Of a stretch of 64,000 nt of DNA, positions 44,179-54,374 are shown in pieces (the stretch's first letter is position 1; each line of letters opens with the position of its first letter). Below the pieces are notes generated by a model, which worked only from the letters and a program-made list of their open reading frames with translations, did not search any database and had not been told where the DNA came from. The position numbers were made by a program, and so were the translations under genes. Where the stretch lies: contig NZ_JAGQCV010000008.1 of assembly GCF_024346375.1 (NCBI RefSeq), forward strand, positions 62,001 through 126,000, written 5' to 3'. This stretch comes from Synechococcus sp. ATX 2A4 (GTDB lineage: Bacteria > Cyanobacteriota > Cyanobacteriia > PCC-6307 > Cyanobiaceae).

Positions 44179-44430
44179 ATGGCACTCAAGGAAAGGGTCG
44201 GCACCGTCGTCAGCGACAAGATGGAAAAAACGGTGGTGGTTGCGGTGGAGAACCGCTTCCCCCATCCCATCTATCAAAAGACTGTCAGCCGCACCACCCG
44301 CTACAAGGCCCACGACGAAGACAACCGTTGTCGGGTCGGTGATCGCGTCCGCATCACCGAAACCCGTCCCCTCAGCCGCACCAAGCGCTGGGCGGTGGCG
44401 GAAGTTCTCACCCCATCTGGCGCAAGCTGA
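44179..44430 (+). CDS. rpsQ: Ribosomal protein S17
   Basis: The 83-residue OB-fold protein has [19 protein letters not shown] and [19 protein letters not shown], the S17 family pattern. It binds 16S rRNA early in assembly. Confidence 0.97.
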   Translation: MALKERVGTVVSDKMEKTVVVAVENRFPHPIYQKTVSRTTRYKAHDEDNRCRVGDRVRITETRPLSRTKRWAVAEVLTPSGAS

Positions 44431-44442
44431 GGAGGTCACACC

Positions 44443-44808
44443 ATGATTCAGCAGGAAACCTTCCTCAATGTCGCTGACAACAGCGGCGCCAAGCGCATCC
44501 AGTGCATCCGTGTGCTGGGCACCAATCGCCGCTACGCCCACGTCGGTGACGTGATCGTCGCCGCTGTCAAAGACGCCATGCCCAACATGGGGGTGAAGAA
44601 GTCGGATGTGGTCAAGGCTGTTGTGGTCCGCACCCGCGCCACACTGCGCCGCGATACGGGCAACTCGATTCGCTTCGACGACAACGCGGCCGTGATCCTC
44701 GGCAACGACAACAACCCGAAGGGCACGCGTGTGTTCGGTCCGGTCGCCCGTGAACTGCGCGAGCGCAACTTCACCAAGATCGTGTCACTCGCCCCGGAGG
44801 TGATCTGA
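44443..44808 (+). CDS. rplN: Ribosomal protein L14
   Basis: The 121-residue L14 starts [19 protein letters not shown] and ends [19 protein letters not shown], with [20 protein letters not shown] inside. It forms an intersubunit bridge and is the docking site of the silencing factor RsfS. Length is normal. Confidence 0.98.
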   Translation: MIQQETFLNVADNSGAKRIQCIRVLGTNRRYAHVGDVIVAAVKDAMPNMGVKKSDVVKAVVVRTRATLRRDTGNSIRFDDNAAVILGNDNNPKGTRVFGPVARELRERNFTKIVSLAPEVI

Positions 44809-44809
44809 A

Positions 44810-45166
44810 ATGGCCGCCGCAACACCCCAGCCACGGCCCACCAAGCGCATCAAGATGCGCATCCGCAAAGGTGACACCGTCAAGGTGATCGCTGGCAAGG
44901 ACAAGGGAAAAACCGGTGAAGTCCTGCGCACCCTTCCTTACGAGAACCGTGTGGTGGTGCAGGGAATCAACCTGCGCACCCGTCACATGAAGCCCACCCA
45001 GGAAGGTGAAACCGGCCGGATCGTCACGGAAGAAGCCTCCGTGCATGCTTCCAACGTGATGGTGTTCTCCACCAGCCAGAACGTCCCCAGCCGGGTGGCC
45101 ATCGCCATCCAAGCCGACGGCACCAAGAAGCGACGCCTCACCAAGACCGGCGAACTGCTCGATTGA
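44810..45166 (+). CDS. rplX: Ribosomal protein L24
   Basis: The 118-residue L24 has a KOW motif ([20 protein letters not shown]) near residues 19-38 and [19 protein letters not shown]. It initiates 50S assembly. It begins one base after the rplN stop. Confidence 0.97.
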   Translation: MAAATPQPRPTKRIKMRIRKGDTVKVIAGKDKGKTGEVLRTLPYENRVVVQGINLRTRHMKPTQEGETGRIVTEEASVHASNVMVFSTSQNVPSRVAIAIQADGTKKRRLTKTGELLD

Positions 45167-45281
45167 GCTCTCCCTCGGTTCCATGGTCTGTGCCATGGAG
45201 TCACCTCCCCCGCCCGACCCTGCACTCCCCGTTCCTGTCCGCCTTCTGACAACGCCCAGAAGCGAATTCCCCCACTCCGTC

Positions 45282-45821
45282 ATGTCACTCAAACAGCGCT
45301 ACCGGGAGACGATCCAGCCCAAGCTGCTCAAGGATCTCAGCCTCTCCAACATCCATGAGGTTCCCAAGGTGATGAAAGTCACCGTGAACCGAGGTCTCGG
45401 TGAGGCCGCCCAGAACCCCAAGGCCCTTGAGGCTTCCATCGCCGAGCTGGCCACGATCACCGGTCAGAAGGTGGTGGTGACCCGCGCCAAGAAGGCCATC
45501 GCCAGCTTCAAGATCCGCCAGGGCATGCCGATCGGCGTGGCCGTCACCCTTCGTGGTGAACGGATGTACGCCTTCCTCGAGCGCCTGATCCATCTGGCCT
45601 TGCCCCGCATCCGCGATTTCCGCGGTGTGAGCCCCAAGAGTTTCGATGGACGGGGGAATTACACCCTTGGGGTCCGGGAGCAGATCATCTTCCCGGAAAT
45701 CTCCTACGACAAGATCGATGCCATCAGGGGCATGGACATCACCATCGTGACCAGTGCCCGTAACGACGAAGAGGGCCGGGCCCTCCTCCGCGAGATGGGA
45801 ATGCCGTTCCGCAGCAACTGA
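45282..45821 (+). CDS. rplE: Ribosomal protein L5
   Basis: The 179-residue L5 starts [19 protein letters not shown] and contains VTNRGLGEA-like [18 protein letters not shown] and [16 protein letters not shown]-like [17 protein letters not shown]. It contacts 5S rRNA and P-site tRNA. The frame is open back to 45183 but those 33 codons resemble leader; a 115-bp spacer follows rplX with a small CCATGG...CCATGG hairpin at 45181. Confidence 0.97.
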   Translation: MSLKQRYRETIQPKLLKDLSLSNIHEVPKVMKVTVNRGLGEAAQNPKALEASIAELATITGQKVVVTRAKKAIASFKIRQGMPIGVAVTLRGERMYAFLERLIHLALPRIRDFRGVSPKSFDGRGNYTLGVREQIIFPEISYDKIDAIRGMDITIVTSARNDEEGRALLREMGMPFRSN

Positions 45822-45841
45822 GCCCTCTTCGGACCCCCAAC

Positions 45842-46243
45842 ATGGCCAACCACGACCCAATTTCAGACATGCTCACCCGCATTCGTAATGCGAGTGAGAA
45901 AAAGCACCAGACCACCAAGGTGCCTGCCTCCCGCCTGTCCCACAGCATCGCCAAGGTGCTGCAGCAGGAAGGGTTCATTGCCCAGATCAGCGAAGAAGGT
46001 GAAGGGGTGCAAAGGCATCTCGTTCTTGAGCTGAAATACAGCGGCAAGCATCGTCAGCCCACCATCCGCTCCGTCAAACGCGTCAGCAAGCCGGGTCTGC
46101 GGATCTACAAGAACACCCGTCAACTCCCCAAGGTGCTGGGTGGCCTTGGCGTCGCGATCATTTCCACCTCTCGGGGTGTGATGAGCGACCGTGACGCCCG
46201 CAAGCAGGGTGTCGGCGGTGAAGTCCTCTGCTACATCTACTGA
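45842..46243 (+). CDS. rpsH: Ribosomal protein S8
   Basis: The 133-residue S8 starts [20 protein letters not shown] and ends with [20 protein letters not shown], the C-terminal family signature. It binds the central domain of 16S rRNA. In E. coli S8 is the spc operon repressor; no evidence for that is visible here. No rpsN (S14) lies between rplE and rpsH, unlike E. coli. Confidence 0.98.
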   Translation: MANHDPISDMLTRIRNASEKKHQTTKVPASRLSHSIAKVLQQEGFIAQISEEGEGVQRHLVLELKYSGKHRQPTIRSVKRVSKPGLRIYKNTRQLPKVLGGLGVAIISTSRGVMSDRDARKQGVGGEVLCYIY

Positions 46244-46258
46244 AAAGGGAGTTGATTC

Positions 46259-46798
46259 ATGTCTCGTATTGGTAAAGCACCGATCCCCATCCCCGACAAG
46301 GTGACTGTGAGCCTCGATGGCCTCTCGGTTCATGTCAAGGGACCCAAGGGCGAACTGAACCGCACCCTTCCCGAAGGTGTTCAGATCCACCAGGAAGACA
46401 ACACCCTGGTAGTGGCCCCTTCCACAGCCACCCGCCGCTCGCGGGAGCGTCACGGACTCTGCCGTACGCTGGTGGCCAACATGGTCGAAGGGGTGAGTAA
46501 AGGCTTCACCCGCAAGCTCGAAATCGTGGGCGTGGGCTATCGGGCCCAGGTTCAAGGTAGAAAGCTCGTGGTGAGTGCCGGTTACAGCCACCCGGTCGAA
46601 GTGGTGCCCCCCGAAGGCATCGTCTTCACCGTGGAGAGCAACACCCAGGTGCTGGTCTCCGGTTTCGACAAGGAACTGGTCGGCAACGAAGCGGCCAAGG
46701 TCCGCGCCATCCGTCCTCCTGAGCCCTACAAGGGCAAAGGCATCAAATACGAGGGCGAGCGCATTCTGCGCAAGGCCGGCAAAACCGGTAAGAAATGA
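46259..46798 (+). CDS. rplF: Ribosomal protein L6
   Basis: The 179-residue L6 begins [19 protein letters not shown] and ends in [20 protein letters not shown], the L6 signature near the sarcin-ricin loop. [15 protein letters not shown] is also conserved. Length is normal. Confidence 0.98.
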   Translation: MSRIGKAPIPIPDKVTVSLDGLSVHVKGPKGELNRTLPEGVQIHQEDNTLVVAPSTATRRSRERHGLCRTLVANMVEGVSKGFTRKLEIVGVGYRAQVQGRKLVVSAGYSHPVEVVPPEGIVFTVESNTQVLVSGFDKELVGNEAAKVRAIRPPEPYKGKGIKYEGERILRKAGKTGKK

Positions 46799-46830
46799 GG
46801 CCTGCCTGAGCGTCCCACCCCTCCACTGCC

Positions 46831-47196
46831 ATGTCCACCGTCTCCCGCAAAGCACAGACCCAGAAGCGTCACCGCCGTCTGCGTCGTCATCTCACCGGAT
46901 CCGCCGCCCGTCCACGGCTTGCGGTGTTCCGCTCCAACAACCACATCTACGCCCAGATCATCGACGACGACGCTCAGAGCACGCTCTGCACAGCTTCGAC
47001 GCTCGAAAAAGATCTGCGCACCAGCCTGACCGCCAGCTCCACCTGCGACGCCTCCGTGGCCGTGGGTCAACTGGTGGCCCAACGTGCCCTCGCCAAGGGC
47101 ATCCAGCAGGTGGTGTTCGATCGCGGCGGCAACCTGTATCACGGCCGTGTCAAGGCCCTTGCCGACGCCGCCCGTGAAGCGGGCCTTCAGTTCTGA
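46831..47196 (+). CDS. rplR: Ribosomal protein L18
   Basis: The 121-residue L18 has [20 protein letters not shown] near residues 24-43 and the end [20 protein letters not shown]. It binds 5S rRNA with L5. The basic start ([10 protein letters not shown]) is typical. Confidence 0.97.
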   Translation: MSTVSRKAQTQKRHRRLRRHLTGSAARPRLAVFRSNNHIYAQIIDDDAQSTLCTASTLEKDLRTSLTASSTCDASVAVGQLVAQRALAKGIQQVVFDRGGNLYHGRVKALADAAREAGLQF

Positions 47197-47209
47197 ACCG
47201 GATCCAACC

Positions 47210-47854
47210 ATGACCGAAATCAACGAAACGATCCAGTCCAGCGACGTGCCAGCGGCGGCTGAAGGCCAGCCCGAACAGCGGCGCGGTGGCGGTGGCGGCA
47301 AAGGCGGCGGCGATCGCCGCGGCGGCGGCGGCGGCCGTCGCGGTGAAGGGCGGCGCGGCGGTCAGGAGCGCGACTCCGAATGGCAGGAGCGTGTGGTCCA
47401 GATCCGCCGGGTCTCCAAAACTGTTAAAGGCGGCAAAAAGATGAGCTTCCGCGCCATCATCGTGGTCGGCAACGAACGTGGCCAGGTGGGTGTGGGCGTC
47501 GGCAAGGCCGGCGATGTGATCGGTGCGGTCCGCAAGGGCGTTGCCGATGGCAAGAAGCACCTCGTCAAGGTGCCGCTCACCCGCACCAGCTCAATCCCCA
47601 CCGAGAGCCGTGGCGTTGATGGTGCTGCCAGCGTGCTGATGCGCCCGGCGGCTCCGGGCACCGGCGTGATCGCTGGCGGCTCCATCCGCACTGTTCTGGA
47701 GCTCGCGGGCATCAAGAACGTGCTGGCGAAGCGCCTGGGCAGCAAGACGCCCCTCAACAATGCCCGCGCCGCCATCGAGGCCCTGCAGGCGCTCCGCACC
47801 CACAAGGAAACCGCCAAGGAACGGGGCATCTCCCTCGAGCAGATCTACTCCTGA
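47210..47854 (+). CDS. rpsE: Ribosomal protein S5 with RG-rich N-terminal extension
   Basis: The S5 core (about residues 60-214) has [36 protein letters not shown] and [18 protein letters not shown]; it affects decoding accuracy and mRNA helicase activity. Before the core there is an extension of about 55 residues: an acidic start and then a Gly/Arg tract (about 25-50) with many GGG and RRG units. E. coli S5 has no such tract. The ATG at 47210 is the only suitable start. L30 (rpmD), which follows S5 in many bacteria, is absent. Confidence 0.97.
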   Translation: MTEINETIQSSDVPAAAEGQPEQRRGGGGGKGGGDRRGGGGGRRGEGRRGGQERDSEWQERVVQIRRVSKTVKGGKKMSFRAIIVVGNERGQVGVGVGKAGDVIGAVRKGVADGKKHLVKVPLTRTSSIPTESRGVDGAASVLMRPAAPGTGVIAGGSIRTVLELAGIKNVLAKRLGSKTPLNNARAAIEALQALRTHKETAKERGISLEQIYS

Positions 47855-47860
47855 GCCCCC

Positions 47861-48310
47861 ATGACCCACACTCTCCAAACACTCAAGCCCCAGCCCGGCT
47901 CCCGGCGCCGCAAGCTCCGTAAAGGCCGCGGCATCGCCGCCGGTCAAGGTGCCAGCTGCGGCTTCGGCATGCGCGGCCAGAAGTCCCGCTCCGGCAGCCC
48001 CACCCGCCCCGGTTTCGAAGGCGGCCAGATGCCGCTCTATCGCCGCATCCCCAAGCTCAAGCACTTCCCACTGGTGAACCCCAAATCGTTCACCGTGCTG
48101 AACGTCGCCAAGCTGGCGGGCCTCACGGCTGGCAGCACCGTCAACATCGATTCTTTGGTGAAAGAAGGGCTGGTCACCAGTCCCAAGCATCCCCTGAAGA
48201 TCCTTGGCGACGGCGATCTCAGCGTGAAGCTCACCGTTCAAGCTGCGGCCTTCACGGCCTCCGCCCGTGAAAAGATCGAAGCCGCCGGTGGCACCTGCGA
48301 ACTCAGCTGA
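47861..48310 (+). CDS. rplO: Ribosomal protein L15
   Basis: The 149-residue L15 has the basic start [20 protein letters not shown], then [17 protein letters not shown] and [18 protein letters not shown]. It is a late 50S assembly protein. It follows rpsE directly by 6 bp, leaving no room for rpmD. Confidence 0.98.
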   Translation: MTHTLQTLKPQPGSRRRKLRKGRGIAAGQGASCGFGMRGQKSRSGSPTRPGFEGGQMPLYRRIPKLKHFPLVNPKSFTVLNVAKLAGLTAGSTVNIDSLVKEGLVTSPKHPLKILGDGDLSVKLTVQAAAFTASAREKIEAAGGTCELS

Positions 48311-48320
48311 CCTCACCGCT

Positions 48321-48343
48321 CCCCACCAGCGTCGCTGGTGGGG
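48321..48343 (+). promoter_or_regulatory. Hairpin between rplO and secY
   Basis: CCCCACCAGC and GCTGGTGGGG form a perfect 10-bp stem with a GTC loop, 11 bp after the rplO stop. There is no T-run after it, so it may attenuate or stabilise the transcript before secY rather than end it. Confidence 0.6.
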
Positions 48344-48462
48344 TTGCCTAGTCTCAAGGCCGTCTGCCACCGTCCAGCGGAACGGCAGGCGGCTTTCGTG
48401 TCGCTCCACAGCGCACCACCGCAGCACGCCATCACAGCATCACCACCGCCTGAGAACACACC

Positions 48463-49782
48463 ATGCTCCTTAGCCGGGGGCGCAACCCCAGCGCCGGCGA
48501 AATCCTCACCCAGCTGATCCAGTCCAAGGGTCTCCGTGACCGGGTGCTCACCACGCTTGGCTTGCTGTTGTTGGTGCGCCTGGGGATCTACATCCCCGTT
48601 CCCGGCATCGATCGGGTGGCCTTCCAGCAGTTCATCCAGCAGGGCGGGCAGCTGATCGGCTTCCTCGACATCTTCACGGGCGGGGGCATCTCCACCCTTG
48701 GCGTGTTCGCACTTGGCATCCTGCCCTTCATCAACGCCTCGATCATTCTTCAGCTGCTGACGGCGGCAGTCCCCCAGCTGGAGGATCTCCAGAAAAACGA
48801 AGGGGAAGCCGGCCGGCGCAAGATCGCTCAGATCACCCGCTATGTGGCGCTGGGTTGGGGGATCCTGCAGAGCACAGTCTTTGCCCTGATCCTGCGGCAA
48901 TACGCCATCCCGGGGGTGTCCGCTCCTGTGTTCGTCATCCAGACGGCCCTGGCCCTGGTGGCGGGGTCGATGGTGGTGATGTGGATCAGCGAGGTGATCA
49001 CTGAGCGAGGGATCGGCCAGGGAGCCTCGTTGGTGATCTTCGTGAACATTGTGGCCACTCTGCCGCGTGCCCTCGGCTCGACTGTGGAGTTGGCCCAAAG
49101 CGGCGACCGCGCCACTGTGGGGGGCATCGTGGTGCTGGTGCTGATCTTCCTGGTCACGATCGTGGGCATCATTTTCGTGCAGGAAGGCAGCCGTCGCATC
49201 CCGATCGTCAGCGCCAAACGCCAGGTGGGGCAAAACACACCCCTTTCGGCGCGTCAGAGCTATCTGCCCTTGAAGCTCAACGCCGGCGGCGTGATGCCGA
49301 TCATCTTTGCTTCGGCGGTGGTGTTCCTGCCCCTCACCATCGCCAACCTCACCCGCGCCCCCTGGCTGATCCAAGTGGCCGGCTACCTGAGCCCCAACAG
49401 CAGCACCCCCTGGCTTTACGCCTTGTTGTTCTTTGCGCTGATCATCGGGTTTTCCCTCTTCTACGCCACCCTCACGATCAATCCGGTTGACATCGCCACC
49501 AACCTCAAGCGCAGCGGTGTGGCTGTGCCGGGTGTCCGTCCTGGCTCAGCCACCGCCATCTATCTCAGTGGCGTGCAGAACCGTCTCACGATTCTCGGTG
49601 GCCTGTTCCTCGGTGCCGTGGCGATCATCCCCTCGGCAGTTGAAGGCGCCACGCAGGTGCGTACCTTCCAGGGTCTGGGGGCCACCTCTCTGCTCATCCT
49701 GGTGGGCGTGGCGATCGACACCGCCAAGCAGGTCCAGACCTACGTGATCTCCCAGCGTTACGAAGGCATGGTGCGCCAGTGA
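48463..49782 (+). CDS. secY: Protein translocase subunit SecY
   Basis: SecY is the channel of the Sec translocon in both plasma and thylakoid membranes. The 439-residue protein has ten membrane helices, the plug region FLDIFTGGGISTLGVFALGI near 66-85, NEGEAGRRKIAQITRY on a cytoplasmic loop and LKRSGVAVPGVRPGSAT before helix 9. A 152-bp gap with a hairpin separates it from rplO. The start ATG at 48463 is not preceded by a clear Shine-Dalgarno site. Confidence 0.98.
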   Translation: MLLSRGRNPSAGEILTQLIQSKGLRDRVLTTLGLLLLVRLGIYIPVPGIDRVAFQQFIQQGGQLIGFLDIFTGGGISTLGVFALGILPFINASIILQLLTAAVPQLEDLQKNEGEAGRRKIAQITRYVALGWGILQSTVFALILRQYAIPGVSAPVFVIQTALALVAGSMVVMWISEVITERGIGQGASLVIFVNIVATLPRALGSTVELAQSGDRATVGGIVVLVLIFLVTIVGIIFVQEGSRRIPIVSAKRQVGQNTPLSARQSYLPLKLNAGGVMPIIFASAVVFLPLTIANLTRAPWLIQVAGYLSPNSSTPWLYALLFFALIIGFSLFYATLTINPVDIATNLKRSGVAVPGVRPGSATAIYLSGVQNRLTILGGLFLGAVAIIPSAVEGATQVRTFQGLGATSLLILVGVAIDTAKQVQTYVISQRYEGMVRQ

Positions 49783-49864
49783 CGCGCCATCCCCGGGCCT
49801 GCGCGGCTCAGACCACCCCCGCACCGTCTCCCATTCCCAGATTTCCGCTCATCCGCCTCCTTCC

Positions 49865-50413
49865 ATGAACCAGCGCATCCTTTTTCTCGGGCCTCCAGGA
49901 GCCGGCAAAGGCACCCAGGCCGAGCGTCTTGCTGCCAGCCGCAACCTCCTGCACCTTTCCACCGGGGAGCTCCTGCGCGCCGAAGTGGCCGCCGGCAGTG
50001 CGCTAGGCGATGAAGCCGAAGCCGTGATGGCCCGTGGCGAACTGGTCAGCGACAGCCTGGTTCTGGCGATCGTCCGTGCCCGTCTGGCGTGCTGCAGCGG
50101 AGGCTGGCTGCTCGATGGCTTCCCCCGCAACCTGGCCCAGGCCAAGGCGCTCCAGCAACTGCTCGAGGAGATCGGCCAACCGATCGAGCTGGTGGTGCTG
50201 CTGGCGCTCGATGACGAAACGCTCGTGCAGCGCCTGTTGTCGCGTGGCCGTGCCGACGACAACGAAGTGGTGATCCGCAACCGCCTCATTGTCTACCGCG
50301 ACCAGACAGAGCCCCTCATCGCGTTTTACAGCGCCCAGGGGCTGCTCACCTCCGTGGCGGCCAGCGGCACCGTCGAGGCGATCGCCGAGCGCATCTCGGC
50401 TGTGGTGGGTTGA
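49865..50413 (+). CDS. adk: Adenylate kinase (short form)
   Basis: Adk converts ATP and AMP to two ADP. The 182-residue enzyme has the P-loop [16 protein letters not shown] near residues 8-23, the AMP-site [11 protein letters not shown] and [12 protein letters not shown], and [13 protein letters not shown]. The lid is the short form without zinc cysteines, common in cyanobacteria. It lies after secY as in other bacteria, while map and infA of the E. coli order are missing. Confidence 0.96.
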   Translation: MNQRILFLGPPGAGKGTQAERLAASRNLLHLSTGELLRAEVAAGSALGDEAEAVMARGELVSDSLVLAIVRARLACCSGGWLLDGFPRNLAQAKALQQLLEEIGQPIELVVLLALDDETLVQRLLSRGRADDNEVVIRNRLIVYRDQTEPLIAFYSAQGLLTSVAASGTVEAIAERISAVVG

Positions 50414-50459
50414 TCGCTGTGGTACGTTGTCTGTTTGGAAATTTGGAGCACCGCTGCTC

Positions 50460-50573
50460 ATGAAGGTGCGTGCCTCGGTCAAGAAAATGTGCGACAAGTG
50501 CCGGGTGATCCGCCGCCATGGCCGGGTCATGGTGATCTGCACCAATCCCAAGCACAAACAGCGCCAGGGCTGA
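50460..50573 (+). CDS. rpmJ: Ribosomal protein L36
   Basis: A 37-codon gene: [20 protein letters not shown] with the end [12 protein letters not shown]. The zinc ligands are Cys, Cys, Cys and His (C-x2-C ... C-x4-H), so this is the zinc-binding C+ form of L36. It follows adk by 46 bp. Confidence 0.97.
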   Translation: MKVRASVKKMCDKCRVIRRHGRVMVICTNPKHKQRQG

Positions 50574-50600
50574 CCTGTCGCTTTCCCCTCTCATTCATCT

Positions 50601-50640
50601 GCGCCCTCAGGGGCGCAACGCCCAGCCCTTCGTGGCTGGG
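50601..50640 (+). promoter_or_regulatory. Two tandem hairpins before rpsM
   Basis: GCGCCC-TCAG-GGGCGC (50601-50616) and CCCAGCC-CTTCGT-GGCTGGG (50621-50640) follow one another with four bases between, in the 97-bp rpmJ-rpsM spacer. Neither has a T-run. They could form an mRNA leader for the alpha-operon genes; no binding protein is known from the sequence. Confidence 0.5.
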
Positions 50641-50670
50641 CTCCCCTCTGCCCAACTGAATCGTTTCTTC

Positions 50671-51036
50671 GTGGCTCGGATTGCCGGTGTCGATATCCCT
50701 CGTGACAAGAGGGTTGAGATTTCTCTCACTTACGTCTATGGCATCGGCTTGACCCGTGCCCAGAAGATCCTGGCCAAGGCCGGTGTCAGCCCGGACATCC
50801 GGGTGAAAGACCTTGAAGACGCAGACGTGCAGAAACTGCGCGCCGCAGCTGAATCCTTCACGCTCGAAGGCGACCTGCGCCGTCAGGAAGGCATGGCGCT
50901 GAAGCGTCTCCAAGACATCGGCTGCGTACGTGGCCGCCGCCATCGCATGGGCCTGCCAGTCCGTGGGCAGCGCACCCGCACCAACGCCCGCACCCGCCGC
51001 GGAGCGCGCAAAACCGTGGCCGGCAAGAAGAAGTAA
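50671..51036 (+). CDS. rpsM: Ribosomal protein S13
   Basis: The 121-residue S13 reads [20 protein letters not shown] at its start and ends in [20 protein letters not shown]. It contacts tRNA in the P site. A GTG at 50671 is the start: the codons before it do not resemble S13 and the family begins with M-A-R-I-A-G-V-D. Confidence 0.97.
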   Translation: MARIAGVDIPRDKRVEISLTYVYGIGLTRAQKILAKAGVSPDIRVKDLEDADVQKLRAAAESFTLEGDLRRQEGMALKRLQDIGCVRGRRHRMGLPVRGQRTRTNARTRRGARKTVAGKKK

Positions 51037-51099
51037 TCCTCTCGCCCAGCGCCTACCCGGCGTCAGCTCTTACCAGTCCCCTACCCCAGGCCCCTGTCC

Positions 51100-51492
51100 A
51101 TGGCGAAGCCAGCCAAAAAAACCGGCGCAAAGAAAACCAAGCGCAATGTGCCCAACGGCGTGGCACACATCCAGAGCACCTTCAACAACACCATCGTGTC
51201 GATCACCGACACCGCTGGCGAGGTGATCTCCTGGTCGTCAGCAGGGGCCAGCGGCTTCAAGGGTGCCCGCAAAGGTACCCCCTTTGCCGCCCAAACGGCC
51301 GCCGAAGCAGCCGGCCGTCGTGCCCTCGATCAGGGAATGCGGCAAATCGAAGTGCTGGTGCGTGGTCCCGGCTCCGGCCGTGAAACCGCCATCCGGGCGC
51401 TGCAGGTGGCTGGCCTCGAGATCACCCTGATCCGTGATGTCACCCCGCTTCCCCACAACGGCTGCCGGCGCTCCAAGCGCCGCCGGGTCTGA
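51100..51492 (+). CDS. rpsK: Ribosomal protein S11
   Basis: The 130-residue S11 has [19 protein letters not shown] and ends with [17 protein letters not shown], both family marks. The N-terminal ten residues are Lys-rich ([15 protein letters not shown]). It supports the platform of the small subunit. Confidence 0.98.
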   Translation: MAKPAKKTGAKKTKRNVPNGVAHIQSTFNNTIVSITDTAGEVISWSSAGASGFKGARKGTPFAAQTAAEAAGRRALDQGMRQIEVLVRGPGSGRETAIRALQVAGLEITLIRDVTPLPHNGCRRSKRRRV

Positions 51493-51542
51493 GTCGCTCC
51501 AGTTCCAAGCCCTCGGGCGTTCCTCTTCACCACCTTCAGGCC

Positions 51543-52481
51543 GTGCATCAGTATCAGATCGATCGCGTCGAGCATCAGATCGGCGAAGACCGCTCCCAAA
51601 CGGGCGTCTTTGTGATCGGGCCCCTCGATCGCGGCCAGGCCATCACCCTGGGCAACGCTCTGCGTCGGGTGCTCATGGGAGGGATGGAAGGCAGTGCGAT
51701 CACGGCAGTGCGCATCGCCGGCGTGAACCATGAATACGCCACGGTGCCGGGCGTTCGCGAAGACGTTCTAGACATCCTCCTGAACTGCAAGGAAGTGGTG
51801 GTCAGCAGCCGTAGCCGCGATCTTGAGATCGGTCGGCTCGTCGCCACCGGCCCTGCCACCGTCACCGCCGGTGACCTGCAGTTCTCCTCGCAGGTTCAGA
51901 TCATCGACCTCGAGCGGCCGATCGCCACCGTCGCCGAAGGCCACAGCCTCGAACTTGAAGTGCACGTGGAGCGTGGCGTCGGCTATCGCCCGGTCGACCG
52001 TCACAACGAAGACACCAGCGCCATCGACCTCCTCCAGATCGATGCCGTGTTCATGCCCGTGCGACGTGTGAACTACACCGTCGATGAAACCGCTGTGGGC
52101 GAAGGCGGCTCGGCGCGGGAGCGGCTGCGGCTCGAGATTCACACCAGCGGCGCGATCACCCCCGACGACGCCATGGCCCAGGCCGCCAATCAGCTGATTG
52201 CCCTGTTCCAGCCGCTGGCGAGTCTCACCATCGACGAGGAGCCCGGCGTGGAGCCCGAGCCCTCCGCCGAAAGTCAGATCCCCCTGGAAGAGCTCAACCT
52301 TTCCGTGAGGGCTTACAACTGCCTGAAGCGGGCCCAGGTGAACTCGGTTTCCGATCTCATGGGCTTCAGCTACGAAGATCTCCTCGAAATCAAGAACTTC
52401 GGTTCCAAGTCTGCCGATGAGGTGATTGAAGCCCTTGAGCGCATCGGCATCTCCCTGCCCCAGAGCCGCACGACGGCCTAG
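51543..52481 (+). CDS. rpoA: RNA polymerase alpha subunit
   Basis: The 312-residue alpha subunit has the N-terminal dimerisation domain with [19 protein letters not shown] (about 28-46) and [10 protein letters not shown], and the C-terminal domain with [19 protein letters not shown] and [17 protein letters not shown] that binds UP elements and activators. A GTG at 51543 is used because the family start [11 protein letters not shown] follows it directly. rpsD (S4), usually before rpoA, is absent here. Confidence 0.97.
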   Translation: MHQYQIDRVEHQIGEDRSQTGVFVIGPLDRGQAITLGNALRRVLMGGMEGSAITAVRIAGVNHEYATVPGVREDVLDILLNCKEVVVSSRSRDLEIGRLVATGPATVTAGDLQFSSQVQIIDLERPIATVAEGHSLELEVHVERGVGYRPVDRHNEDTSAIDLLQIDAVFMPVRRVNYTVDETAVGEGGSARERLRLEIHTSGAITPDDAMAQAANQLIALFQPLASLTIDEEPGVEPEPSAESQIPLEELNLSVRAYNCLKRAQVNSVSDLMGFSYEDLLEIKNFGSKSADEVIEALERIGISLPQSRTTA

Positions 52482-52531
52482 AGCTCCGCTTCATCCGATC
52501 CCTCCCCTTCGACGTTCACCACCCCGGAACC

Positions 52532-52882
52532 ATGCGACACCAATGCCGAGTCCCCCTGCTTGGTCGCCCCGCTGACCAACGCAAAGCGCTGCTGCGCGGA
52601 CTCACCACCCAGTTGATCCGTGAAGGACGCGTCACCACCACGAAGGCCCGCGCAAAGGCCCTGCGTGACGAGACCGAGCGCATGATCACCCTGGCGAAGG
52701 CGGGCACCCTGGCCGCCCGCCGTCGGGCCATGGGCTACATCTTCGACAAGCAGCTCGTTCACTCGCTTTTCGACAAGGCCCAGGAACGCTACGGCGACCG
52801 CCAGGGCGGCTACACCCGCATCATCCGCACGGTGCCCCGTCGGGGCGACAACGCTGAAATGGCCATCATCGAGCTGGTCTGA
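52532..52882 (+). CDS. rplQ: Ribosomal protein L17
   Basis: The 116-residue L17 starts [20 protein letters not shown] and contains [18 protein letters not shown] and [16 protein letters not shown]. It lies at the bottom of the large subunit. Its stop codon overlaps the apparent CTG start of truA. Confidence 0.98.
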   Translation: MRHQCRVPLLGRPADQRKALLRGLTTQLIREGRVTTTKARAKALRDETERMITLAKAGTLAARRRAMGYIFDKQLVHSLFDKAQERYGDRQGGYTRIIRTVPRRGDNAEMAIIELV

Positions 52883-53730
52883 CATACCCGCACCGCATCG
52901 CCCTCTGTCTCCAGTACGAGGGCTCGCACTACCACGGCTGGCAACGACAGCCCCACCAGTCGAGCGTTCAGGCCACCCTCGAGCAGGCCATCGGCGCTCT
53001 GGAGCCCACGCCGTCGCCACTCACATTCGCAGCAGGCCGCACCGACGCTGGCGTCCATGCCTCAGGTCAGGTGGTGCATTTCGACGCCACGGGGCCGATT
53101 CCCGCTGACCGTTGGCCCGCAGCACTGAACGGCCGCCTGCCCCCCAGCATTCGGGTGCTGGCCGCCTCAGAACGGCCACTGAACTGGCATGCGTGCTTTT
53201 CAGCCACCTACCGGCGCTACCGCTACACCGTCTACAACGGGCGCTCCCCCAATCTCTTTCTGGCGCCGTTCAGCTGGCATCGCTACAGCCAACGGCTTGA
53301 TGAGAACCGCATGCTCGCTGCGCTGGTAGGGATGCTGGGCACCCATGACTTCGCCGCCTTCCAGCGGGCGGGCAGCAGTCGCCGCCATGCCCGCACCACC
53401 ATTCAGGAGGTGAGCCTTGACCGCGACGGTGACGTTGTGACGGTGGAAATCCAGGCCAGTGGCTTCCTCTACGGCATGGTGCGCCTGGTGCTGGGCCAGC
53501 TTGTGGCCCTCGGCGAAAACCGGTTCAGCCTCGAACAGTTTGAGCGCCGCTGGCGCACCGGCGCTCGCGCTGAAGTGAAAGAAGCGGCCCCACCTCAGGG
53601 GCTCTGCCTGCTGCGGGTAGGGTACCCAGAGCCGGTTTTCCCAAAGGGCGCGTGGTATGATTGCCAACCGCGATTCAGGTTGAGAAGCCAGGATCCGCCG
53701 GAGTTTTCGCCTCTTTCGCCCAACACCTGA
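52879..53730 (+). CDS. truA: tRNA pseudouridine(38-40) synthase, apparent CTG start
   Basis: TruA isomerises uridines 38-40 in tRNA anticodon arms. The conserved start [20 protein letters not shown] is present, followed by the catalytic Asp in [15 protein letters not shown] (near residue 58) and [16 protein letters not shown]. From the in-frame TGA at 52855-52857 to this start there is no ATG, GTG or TTG. The first initiator-like codon is the CTG at 52879, overlapping the rplQ stop as CTGA; it gives 283 residues. The next GTG, at 53068-53071, would delete the catalytic loop and is rejected. Translational coupling to rplQ is likely. Confidence 0.88.
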   Translation: MTYPHRIALCLQYEGSHYHGWQRQPHQSSVQATLEQAIGALEPTPSPLTFAAGRTDAGVHASGQVVHFDATGPIPADRWPAALNGRLPPSIRVLAASERPLNWHACFSATYRRYRYTVYNGRSPNLFLAPFSWHRYSQRLDENRMLAALVGMLGTHDFAAFQRAGSSRRHARTTIQEVSLDRDGDVVTVEIQASGFLYGMVRLVLGQLVALGENRFSLEQFERRWRTGARAEVKEAAPPQGLCLLRVGYPEPVFPKGAWYDCQPRFRLRSQDPPEFSPLSPNT

Positions 53731-53921
53731 ACCGAGCCCAGCTGGCCTTTGATGGCCACCTCCAAGGGTTTTCCCCGGGGGCTGGAGAAGGCGACGGTCT
53801 AGGCTCCGGATCAGCGATGGGCTCAACGTTCCCTCCATGTGGAGCGAACAGGGCCACCTCCTTCCTGTCCAACCCCCATTCAGCGGGATGGCGCAATCCC
53901 TCCGTCCGGCCTGCCGGTGCA

Positions 53922-54374
53922 ATGAACAAGACTTCCGTCCCCTCTCCTGATTCCCTCGATCGCCAGTGGTATCTGGTCGATGCAGAGAATCAAACGCTCG
54001 GCCGTCTGGCCAGCGAGGTGGCCAGCGTGCTGCGTGGCAAGAACAGCCCGTCCTTCACCCCTCATCTTGATACCGGCGATTTCGTCGTGATCGTCAACGC
54101 CGACAAGGTGCGTGTTAGCGGCAACAAGGCTGAGCAGAAGATCTACCGGCGCCATTCCGGCCGCCCTGGTGGGATGAAAACCGAAACCTTTGCCGCCCTG
54201 CAGGCCCGCCTGCCCGAGCGCATCGTCGAGAAGGCGATCAAGGGCATGCTCCCCCACAACGCCCTCGGCCGGCAGATGTTCCGCAAGCTGAAGGTCTACA
54301 AGGGTGCCGAGCATCCGCATACCGCTCAGCAGCCCAAGCCCCTGGCCCTCGATCCTTCCGCCTCCACCCGATGA
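53922..54374 (+). CDS. rplM: Ribosomal protein L13
   Basis: The 150-residue L13 has [39 protein letters not shown] and [20 protein letters not shown]. The ATG at 53922 follows the family start. A 191-bp spacer after truA contains a small GGCC/GGCC hairpin and may hold a promoter. rplM and rpsI overlap by ATGA. Confidence 0.97.
   Translation: MNKTSVPSPDSLDRQWYLVDAENQTLGRLASEVASVLRGKNSPSFTPHLDTGDFVVIVNADKVRVSGNKAEQKIYRRHSGRPGGMKTETFAALQARLPERIVEKAIKGMLPHNALGRQMFRKLKVYKGAEHPHTAQQPKPLALDPSASTR

Noticed and set aside
45181-45198. CCATGG repeated palindrome in the rplX-rplE spacer
   Set aside because: Too short (6 bp) to call a regulatory hairpin by itself.
47300-47330. GCGATCGC (HIP1-like) octamer in rpsE, another in rodA near 10817
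   Set aside because: Only scattered copies were noticed; not enough to call HIP1 enrichment without counting over the genome.
47855-47860. Missing rpmD (L30) between rpsE and rplO
   Set aside because: Absence of L30 is normal for cyanobacteria and plastids, so it is not an anomaly.
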